A stretch of 10,806 nucleotides of DNA. Source: Bradyrhizobium sp. (lineage in GTDB: Bacteria > Pseudomonadota > Alphaproteobacteria > Rhizobiales > Xanthobacteraceae). The stretch lies in NCBI GenBank assembly GCA_028290305.1, contig JAQGKC010000293.1:1-10806 (forward strand). The letters run 5' to 3'. Below are positions 6,657-10,806 of this stretch, piece by piece; the stretch's first letter is position 1, and the number at the start of each line of letters is the position of its first letter. Under the pieces are notes generated by a model. That model made no database searches. It had not been told where the DNA came from and worked only from the letters and a program-made list of their open reading frames with translations. Both the position numbers and the translations under genes were made by a program.

Positions 6657-7745
6657 ATGAAGCGTCGTGATTTTTTAAAAGTTTCCGCAACCGGTGCCGC
6701 CGTTACCGCGGTGGCTTCGCCGGCTATCGCGCAATCCTCGCCTGAGATCAAATGGCGCATGACGTCGAGTTTCCCGAAGTCGCTCGACACCATTTACGGC
6801 GGCGCGACCGAGTTTGCGAAATACGTCGCCGAAATGACCGACAACAAATTTCAGATTCAGGTGTTTTCCGCGGGCGAAATCGTTCCCGGTTTGCAGGCGC
6901 TCGATGCGACCTCCAACGGCACCATCGAGATGAGCCACACCGTCTCATATTATTATGTCGGCAAGGATCCGACGTTCGCGATCTACGCGTCGGTGCCGTT
7001 CGGCCTCAATGCGCGCCAGCAGAATTCCTGGTGGTATCAAGGCGGCGGCATGGAACTCGGCAACGAGTTCTTCAAGAAATACGGCGTGATCGGTTTCCCC
7101 TGCGGCAACACCGGCACCCAGATGGGCGGCTGGTTCCGCAAGGAGATCAAGACGGTCGCCGATCTGTCCGGGCTGAAGTTCCGCATCGGGGGAATCGCGG
7201 GGCAGGTATTGCAGAAGGTCGGTGTCGTGCCGCAGCAGCTTGCCGGTGGCGACATTTACCCGGCGCTCGAGAAGGGCACGATCGACGCGGCGGAGTGGGT
7301 CGGTCCTTATGACGACGAGAAGCTCGGTTTCCAGAAGGTCGCCAAATATTATTACTATCCCGGCTTCTGGGAAGGCGGCCCGACGGTGCACGCGTTCTGC
7401 AATCTCGAGAAGTGGAATTCCCTGCCCAAGAACTATCAGGCGATCATCACCAACGCGACGACAAATGCCAATACCTGGATGGCGGCGCGCTATGATATGG
7501 AGAACCCGGCTGCATTGAAGCGGCTTGTCGCCGGTGGCACGCAGCTTCGCCCGTTCACCAATGAAGTGCTGGAAGCCTGTCTGAAGGCGACCAATGAATT
7601 GTGGGGAGAAATTTCCGCGAAGAATCCTGACTTCAAGAAATCCATCGACGCAATGCAGGCCTACCGCTCCGACCAGTATCTGTGGTGGCAGGTTGCCGAA
7701 TACACCTTTGACAGCTTCATGATCCGCTCGCGCACGCGCGGCTGA
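6657..7745 (+). CDS. TRAP transporter periplasmic solute-binding protein (DctP/TakP type)
   Basis: A 362-residue extracytoplasmic binding protein that captures an organic acid-like ligand for a TRAP transporter. The N-terminus has a twin-arginine signal, KRRDFLK followed by a hydrophobic stretch, with likely cleavage after AIA at residue 25. The mature chain has TRAP hallmarks: SAGEIVPGLQALDATSNGTIEM near 71-92, KFRIGG with R176 as the likely carboxylate-binding arginine, GGDIYPALEKGTIDAAEW (198-215), and the late YTFDSFM helix. The 'EWVGPYDD' and 'YYYYPGFWEGGP' segments resemble TakP-like proteins, which bind 2-oxo acids, but the ligand is not established. GAGGAG lies nine bases before the ATG. 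The membrane subunits (DctQ/DctM) are not in the window; the gene is followed directly by a strong terminator, so it seems to be transcribed alone or to end its operon. Confidence 0.92.
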   Translation: MKRRDFLKVSATGAAVTAVASPAIAQSSPEIKWRMTSSFPKSLDTIYGGATEFAKYVAEMTDNKFQIQVFSAGEIVPGLQALDATSNGTIEMSHTVSYYYVGKDPTFAIYASVPFGLNARQQNSWWYQGGGMELGNEFFKKYGVIGFPCGNTGTQMGGWFRKEIKTVADLSGLKFRIGGIAGQVLQKVGVVPQQLAGGDIYPALEKGTIDAAEWVGPYDDEKLGFQKVAKYYYYPGFWEGGPTVHAFCNLEKWNSLPKNYQAIITNATTNANTWMAARYDMENPAALKRLVAGGTQLRPFTNEVLEACLKATNELWGEISAKNPDFKKSIDAMQAYRSDQYLWWQVAEYTFDSFMIRSRTRG

Positions 7746-7765
7746 TTACGTCTTAGGCAGCATAA

Positions 7766-7801
7766 AAGAAGCCCGGTCTCCGAGAGGAGGCCGGGCTTCT
7801 T
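7766..7801 (+). terminator. strong hairpin terminator after the TRAP binding-protein gene
   Basis: AAGAAGCCCGG (7766-7776) pairs perfectly with CCGGGCTTCTT (7791-7801). Inside, a T-G wobble pair and CTCC/GGAG extend the stem to 16 pairs with a GAGA tetraloop (7782-7785). The stem lies 20 bases after the stop codon, and the A-rich left flank and T-rich right arm suit both orientations. Confidence 0.85.
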
Positions 7802-8008
7802 GCGTTGCGGCAAGCCGAAACCGATGCCTTCAACCGGCAAAACCGGACAACCGGCATTTCCGAGATTATCCCCAGACCGGACATGACGCGGACACCCATT
7901 TCGGTAGCAATTGCCCCGTTTCGGCCTGGCGACCGGATAAAATTCATCTCCTGCACCTTCCAACTATCGCGTGTAGACTGTTACAATGGCCCATCTTAGA
8001 GAGCAGTC

Positions 8009-8998
8009 ATGCAGCGACGCGGATTCATCGCGGTAGTCGGCGGCGCCGTGGTGTGGCCGCTCGCAGTGTGGGCGCAGCAGCTCAAGAACGTACCTCGAAT
8101 TGGCTTCCTGACGACGGGTTCGATTGAACAGACGCGCGCTTCCCTTAAAGCCTTTCATCAAGGGCTGCGCGAATACGGTTATACCGATGGACAGAATATC
8201 CTCGTAGAGTTTCGAGCGGCCGACTCGAAGGTCGAGCGACTTTCGGCTCTGGCGAGCGACTTGGTCCGTCTTAACGTTGATCTTGTCGTCGCACAGAATT
8301 CTCTTGTCGCACGCGAAATGCAACAAGCGACCAGGACGATCCCTATTGTCGTGCCGGTTATGGGGGATCCAGTCGGAGACGGGCTCGTCGCGAGTCTCGC
8401 GCGACCGGGAGGGAACATCACAGGGTTAACTTTCCTTGGCCCGCAGCTTGTCCCCAAACGCCTGGCACTCCTGAAGGAAGCACTACCCACAGTTTCGCGA
8501 ATAGCCGGGCTCTGGCACCCCGCCGCATATGGCGAGCGCACGATGAATGACATGATGAACGAGGCAGAGGCGGCAGCACGGACCTTGGGCGTGCAATTAC
8601 GACCTGTTGCTGTGCGCGGTCCCGACGAATTGGATCCGGCATTTTCCACGATTGCAGGAGAACGGGCGGATGCGCTTCTCGTTTTTCCGAGCCCGATATT
8701 TTTTACCGAGCGAAGACGCATTGTCGACCTCGCTGCAGAGTACCGGCTACCGGTGTTCGCGATGGGTAAGGAGTTTGTGCAGCTCGGTGGGCTCATGTCC
8801 TATGGGGCGGATATTATTGACTTCAACCGCCGCATCGCTAGTTACATCGACAAAATCCTCAGAGGTGCCAAGCCAGCGGATCTTCCAGTCGAGCAACCGA
8901 CGAAATTTGAACTATTCATCAACCTCAAGACTGCGAAGAAACTTGGCATCGAGATACCCGCTACATTGCTAGCCCATGCCGACGAAGTTATCGAATAG
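8009..8998 (+). CDS. ABC_sub_bind-type ABC transporter substrate-binding protein
   Basis: A 329-residue periplasmic binding protein of the pfam04392 (ABC_sub_bind, formerly DUF534) family. The N-terminus QRRGFIAVVGGAVVWPLAVWAQQ is an export signal with a twin arginine, likely cut near residue 22; this 'RRxFIxxxGGAxxWPLAxxAQQ' start is characteristic of the many paralogues found in Bradyrhizobium. The mature chain shows RIGFLTTGS, LREYGYTDGQNILVEFRAAD, PIVVPVMGDPVGDGLVASLARPGGNITGLT and LMSYGADIIDFNRRIASYIDKILRGAKPADLPVEQPTKFELFINLKTAKKLGIEIP in family order. Ligand is unknown. No permease or ATPase gene is adjacent, as is common for these paralogues. The ATG at 8009 has a weak AGAG-type ribosome site; TACAAT at 7982-7987 is a possible -10 with no clear -35. 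Complete length; no frameshift seen. Confidence 0.9.
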   Translation: MQRRGFIAVVGGAVVWPLAVWAQQLKNVPRIGFLTTGSIEQTRASLKAFHQGLREYGYTDGQNILVEFRAADSKVERLSALASDLVRLNVDLVVAQNSLVAREMQQATRTIPIVVPVMGDPVGDGLVASLARPGGNITGLTFLGPQLVPKRLALLKEALPTVSRIAGLWHPAAYGERTMNDMMNEAEAAARTLGVQLRPVAVRGPDELDPAFSTIAGERADALLVFPSPIFFTERRRIVDLAAEYRLPVFAMGKEFVQLGGLMSYGADIIDFNRRIASYIDKILRGAKPADLPVEQPTKFELFINLKTAKKLGIEIPATLLAHADEVIE

Positions 8999-8999
8999 C

Positions 9000-9044
9000 G
9001 GCCAAGTCTCTCTGACGGCCAAGTCTCTCTGACAGCCAAGTCTC
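9000..9044. repeat. 17-bp tandem repeat, 2.6 copies, after the ABC binding-protein gene
   Basis: GGCCAAGTCTCTCTGAC occurs perfectly at 9000-9016 and 9017-9033 and continues partially at 9034-9044 (AGCCAAGTCTC, one mismatch). It begins one base after the TAG stop codon. No dyad symmetry is evident within the unit, so simple slippage duplication is likely. Confidence 0.85.
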
Positions 9045-9071
9045 ATCCTGGGCACTTTTCAGACTTCACGC

Positions 9072-9113
9072 GATGTCCGACTTGAGTCCGGATTCCGCAC
9101 CAACGCGGACATC
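9072..9113. repeat. 8-bp inverted repeat between binding-protein and ArsR genes
   Basis: GATGTCCG (9072-9079) and CGGACATC (9106-9113) are perfect inverted arms with a 26-base interval. Without a T-tract it is a poor terminator; it could end the upstream transcript or be part of a dispersed repeat. Confidence 0.4.
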
Positions 9114-9143
9114 CGCCAAGGGATGCTCCCCTCAAGTTTTTTA

Positions 9144-9161
9144 GTTAGCTTTCTGGCTAAC
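9144..9161. promoter_or_regulatory. palindromic operator candidate O1 (upstream)
   Basis: GTTAGCTTTCTGGCTAAC: perfect 6-bp inverted arms GTTAGC and GCTAAC around six bases. It lies just upstream of the -35 element. It matches the second site at 9194-9211 in 17 of 18 bases, with a 50-bp centre-to-centre distance (roughly five helical turns). Most likely a binding site of the ArsR-type protein encoded next; this is inferred from repetition and position. Confidence 0.65.
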
Positions 9162-9166
9162 ATTCA

Positions 9167-9195
9167 TTGACACAATGTTGTGTCTCCTCTATAGT
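9167..9195 (+). promoter_or_regulatory. sigma70-type promoter of the ArsR-SRPBCC operon
   Basis: TTGACA (9167-9172), a 17-base spacer and TATAGT (9190-9195) form a near-consensus housekeeping promoter. With usual spacing, transcription would start at about 9202, at or one base before the ATG at 9203, giving an essentially leaderless mRNA. The spacer also holds most of the dyad GACACAA-TG-TTGTGTC (9169-9184). Confidence 0.75.
9169..9184. promoter_or_regulatory. dyad between the -35 and -10 elements
   Basis: GACACAA (9169-9175) and TTGTGTC (9178-9184) are perfect 7-bp inverted arms around TG. The left arm overlaps the -35 hexamer. Its sequence differs from the GTTAGC sites, so a second regulator could be involved, or it could be chance. 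Confidence 0.4.
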
Positions 9196-9211
9196 TAGCT
9201 TTATGGCTAAC
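9194..9211. promoter_or_regulatory. palindromic operator candidate O2 (over the start codon)
   Basis: GTTAGCTTTATGGCTAAC: the same GTTAGC/GCTAAC arms as the upstream site, one base different in the centre. It shares two bases with the -10 hexamer and its centre contains the ATG of the ArsR gene (9203-9205). A protein bound here would block promoter opening, the pattern expected for autorepression. Confidence 0.7.
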
Positions 9212-9568
9212 CAATCAATGCAACTCGACCACATTTTCGGAGCCCTGTCCGACGCGACCCGGCGGGCGATCGTCATGCGGCTATGTGAAGGCGAGGCATC
9301 CGTCGGAGAACTGGCGAAGCCGTTCGAAATGGCGCTGCCGAGCCTGATGAAACACATCCGCATTCTAGAGAGCAGCGGCCTCGTTGCGTCCGAGAAGCAC
9401 GGGCGCGTCAGGACGTGCTCATTGCAGACGGAATCTCTTGCAACCATCGAAGTTTGGTTGGCGGCTCAAAGGGAAATCTGGGAGCAACGATTGGATCGAC
9501 TGGAAATTTACGTTGAGAAACTGAAAAAAGAGGAAAAGGCCAATGCCCGCAAACGCAAGTCAAAATGA
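9203..9568 (+). CDS. ArsR/SmtB-type winged-helix transcriptional regulator
   Basis: A 121-residue small DNA-binding protein, expected to dimerise and repress its own promoter. The wHTH is clear: IFGALSDATRRAIVMRLCEGEASVGELAKPFEMALPSLMKHIRILESSGLVASEKHGRVRTCSL, with the recognition helix around 'ALPSLMKHIRILE' and the wing at KHGRVRTCSL. The cysteine metal site of true arsenic/cadmium sensors is absent, and the rest matches the ArsR subgroup paired with SRPBCC/AHSA1 genes. The C-terminus is a charged amphipathic helix (VEKLKKEEKANARKRKSK). The ATG at 9203 is chosen because the protein alignment begins there and the promoter places transcription start next to it; an in-frame TTG at 9167 lies inside the -35 element. 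No Shine-Dalgarno sequence exists, in keeping with leaderless translation. The next gene overlaps it by 26 bp. The inducer is unknown. Confidence 0.9.
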   Translation: MANQSMQLDHIFGALSDATRRAIVMRLCEGEASVGELAKPFEMALPSLMKHIRILESSGLVASEKHGRVRTCSLQTESLATIEVWLAAQREIWEQRLDRLEIYVEKLKKEEKANARKRKSK

Positions 9569-10046
9569 ATCACCCCTTTCCACTTGGGCGCTCGATCGAG
9601 AGATCGTCCTCTCACGCGTGATCAACGCACCACGAGAGCTGGTTTTCTCCGCCTGGGCAGATCCGCGCCATCTTCCCCAATGGTTCGGTCCGGCCGGTTT
9701 CAGGGTCGAGACAAAGTCAATCGATATTCGCATTGGCGGCGAGTGGCGGTTCGATATGATCGCTCCCGACGGCAAGCGATATCCAAATCGGATGCAATTC
9801 CGGCGCATCGAGAGGCCCCACTTGATCGAGATCGATCATGGCGCCGACAAAGATAACGATCCTGGCATATTTCGCACCACCATCACGTTCGATGAGCAAA
9901 GCGACGGCAAGACAGTCATCACTTTGCGGCAGTTGCATCCAACGACGTCTCAGCGCGACGCAGGCATCGGATTTGGCGCCGTCGAATTTGGTTATCAAAC
10001 TCTCGACAAGCTGGCGCGGCACGTCGAAAGCAGCAAGGCTACTTAG
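9543..10046 (+). CDS. SRPBCC/AHSA1 (START-like) domain protein
   Basis: A 167-residue protein of the AHSA1-like SRPBCC superfamily, which has a deep hydrophobic ligand cavity. Hallmarks are REIVLSRVINAPRELVFSAWADPRHLPQWFGPAGF near the start, the 'IRIGGEWRFDMIAPDGKRYPNRMQFRRIERPHLIEI' beta strands, and the C-terminal helix GAVEFGYQTLDKLARHV. Ligand and activity are unknown; such proteins often accompany an ArsR-type regulator and may sense or bind a small hydrophobic compound. The ATG lies inside the end of the ArsR gene (26-bp overlap) with GAGGAAAAGG upstream, so the two are co-transcribed and probably translationally coupled. The C-terminus looks complete, so the IS110 element after it did not clearly truncate the gene. 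Confidence 0.88.
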   Translation: MPANASQNESPLSTWALDREIVLSRVINAPRELVFSAWADPRHLPQWFGPAGFRVETKSIDIRIGGEWRFDMIAPDGKRYPNRMQFRRIERPHLIEIDHGADKDNDPGIFRTTITFDEQSDGKTVITLRQLHPTTSQRDAGIGFGAVEFGYQTLDKLARHVESSKAT

Positions 10047-10121
10047 CGACACCGAACAAATCTGGCACGCGTTGTCCGCTTCCAGTTGACCGGACGACAG
10101 CCGCTAATGGGATGGTCCGGC

Positions 10122-10180
10122 CGTGCTCCTGCCCCGCCAGCAAGCGAAGCTGGCAAGGGGCGCCACAGACAAGGAGCACG
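10122..10180 (+). ncRNA. long hairpin in the IS110 5' region, covering the transposase ribosome site
   Basis: CGTGCTCCT (10122-10130) pairs perfectly with AGGAGCACG (10172-10180). Inside, GCCCC (10131-10135) pairs with GGGGC (10157-10161), and GCCAGC (10136-10141) with GCTGGC (10149-10154) around the loop AAGCGAA; two A residues bulge at 10155-10156 and ten bases stay unpaired on the 3' side. The outer arm contains AGGAG, the probable Shine-Dalgarno sequence six bases before the ATG. It could be part of a bridge RNA or a translation-blocking hairpin. A further stem, CCGGAC (10090-10095) with GTCCGG (10115-10120), lies just upstream. Confidence 0.5.
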
Positions 10181-10182
10181 CC

Positions 10183-10806
10183 ATGTCTCAGACACCCAAT
10201 ACCGCGATCGCCGTGATCGGCATCGATATCGGCAAGAACTCGTTCCACGTCGTGGGCCACGATGCGCGCGGCGCCATCGTGCTGCGGCAAAAGTGGTCGC
10301 GTGGCCAAGTGGAAGCGCGGCTCGCCAATATACCTCCTTGCCTGATCTGCATGGAAGCCTGCGTCGGCGCACATCACATGAGCCGCAAACTCGCATCGCT
10401 TTGTCACGATGCAAGGTTGATGCCGGCCAAATATGTCCGCCCCTATAGCAAGGGACAGAAGAACGACTTCAATGCTGCCGACGCGAGTGCCGAGGCCGTG
10501 CAGCGACCGACGATGAAGTTCGTGGCGACCAAGACCGCGGAGCAACTGGATCTGCAGGCGCTTCATCGGGTGCGCGAGCGGCTGGTGTCGCAACGCACCG
10601 GCATCATCAATCAACTCCGCGCCTTCATGCTGGAACGCGGGATCGCCGTGCGACAGGGTATCGGCTTCCTGCGCACGGAACTGCCCACCATCCTTGCGAC
10701 GCGCACCGATGCCCTGTCGCCACGCTTGTTGCGTGTCATCGAGGAGTTGGCAGGCGACTGGCGCCGGCTGGATCAGCGCATCGATGGCCTATCCGGCGAG
10801 ATCGAA
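10183..10806 (+). CDS. IS110-family transposase, N-terminal part (cut by window end)
   Basis: An open frame of 208 codons from ATG 10183 to the last base of the window. It has the IS110 layout: an N-terminal RuvC-like DEDD domain beginning AVIGIDIGKNSFHVVG (D15), MEACVGAHHMSRKL (E58), and KNDFNAADASAEAVQRP (D95), followed by the coiled region LDLQALHRVRERLVSQRTGIINQLRAFMLERGI. The C-terminal Tnp domain with the catalytic serine lies beyond the window. The usual KND-xx-DA motif reads KNDFNAADA, so the fourth acidic residue expected at position 98 is Ala, with an Asp at 100 instead. The rest looks intact, with no stop or frameshift. AGGAG lies six bases before the ATG, inside a stable hairpin. 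Confidence 0.93.
   Translation, partial: MSQTPNTAIAVIGIDIGKNSFHVVGHDARGAIVLRQKWSRGQVEARLANIPPCLICMEACVGAHHMSRKLASLCHDARLMPAKYVRPYSKGQKNDFNAADASAEAVQRPTMKFVATKTAEQLDLQALHRVRERLVSQRTGIINQLRAFMLERGIAVRQGIGFLRTELPTILATRTDALSPRLLRVIEELAGDWRRLDQRIDGLSGEIE

Larger units (their letters stand above)
10047..10806 (+). mobile_element. IS110-family insertion element, 5' part (left boundary not resolved)
   Basis: The transposase gene and its structured 5' flank identify an IS110-family element that continues past the window end. IS110 elements have no clear terminal inverted repeats and make little or no target duplication, so the left end cannot be fixed from one copy; it lies somewhere after the SRPBCC stop at 10046 or just inside that gene. 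IS110 recombinases are guided by a bridge RNA encoded in a noncoding end; the 136 bases before the transposase are the place to look in this copy. Confidence 0.8.

Noticed and set aside
7831..7856. CAACCGGCA repeated at 7831 and 7848, with another AACCGG between
   Set aside because: Short and irregularly spaced; too weak to call an operator or repeat array, and a CCGG-rich stretch is expected in this genome.
7966..8008. Promoter for the ABC binding-protein gene
   Set aside because: TACAAT at 7982 is acceptable as a -10, but no convincing -35 is found at proper distance, so it is only mentioned with the gene.
10039..10614. 191-codon minus-strand frame opposite the IS110 transposase
   Set aside because: The plus strand carries a clear DEDD-type transposase; the antisense frame has no motif and spans the noncoding leader too.
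1..10806. tRNA, rRNA, defence-system or biosynthetic cluster signatures
   Set aside because: No cloverleaf with a T-loop motif, no rRNA-like sequence and no recognised defence or biosynthetic gene was seen on either strand.

Overview
The window looks like chromosome from a Bradyrhizobium- or Rhodopseudomonas-type alphaproteobacterium (Nitrobacteraceae). That is inferred from the high-GC coding style, from the gene set (DusA, TIGR02281-type aspartic protease, DUF1289 protein, DivJ/PleC-type kinase, Mrp with a Pro/His-rich linker, an 'xRRxFIA...WPLAxxAQQ'-type substrate-binding protein) and from a TTAA-N7-TTAA box of the kind bound by CtrA. No search was run, so genus level is a guess.

Positions 1-4549 are housekeeping-like. 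dusA (tRNA dihydrouridine synthase) points right. It converges on a leftward cluster of three closely spaced genes: a six-helix sensor histidine kinase, a small four-cysteine DUF1289 protein and a membrane-anchored retropepsin-like protease. A perfect TTAA-N7-TTAA motif lies about 100 bp upstream of the kinase. Further upstream, also leftward, is a 3-hydroxyisobutyrate/tartronate-semialdehyde-type dehydrogenase.

Positions 4550-7801 point right: a 277-bp divergent intergenic region with two separate short tandem repeats, a small VOC (glyoxalase-fold) protein, the Mrp/ApbC Fe-S carrier ATPase (probable TTG start, preceded by a tiny leader ORF), and a Tat-type periplasmic TRAP-transporter binding protein closed by a strong 16-bp hairpin terminator. 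No TRAP membrane subunits are present in the window.

Positions 7802-10806 look accessory: an ABC_sub_bind-type lipid/amino-acid-like substrate-binding protein, a 17-bp tandem repeat, then an ArsR-type regulator translationally overlapped with an SRPBCC/AHSA1 protein, and finally the 5' part of an IS110-family transposase cut by the window end. The most notable regulatory structure is in front of the ArsR gene. A TTGACA-17-TATAGT promoter sits so close that the predicted transcript starts at or one base before the ATG. Two almost identical GTTAGC-N6-GCTAAC palindromes flank the promoter, and the second one contains the start codon. The IS110 reading frame also stands out: the usual DxxD catalytic pair appears altered, and its Shine-Dalgarno sequence lies within a long hairpin.

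I did not find a clearly new multi-gene defence or biosynthetic system. The best candidates for follow-up are the leaderless autoregulated ArsR-SRPBCC unit, the structured IS110 5' region and the CtrA-box kinase cluster. No gene-free stretch exceeds 300 bases.
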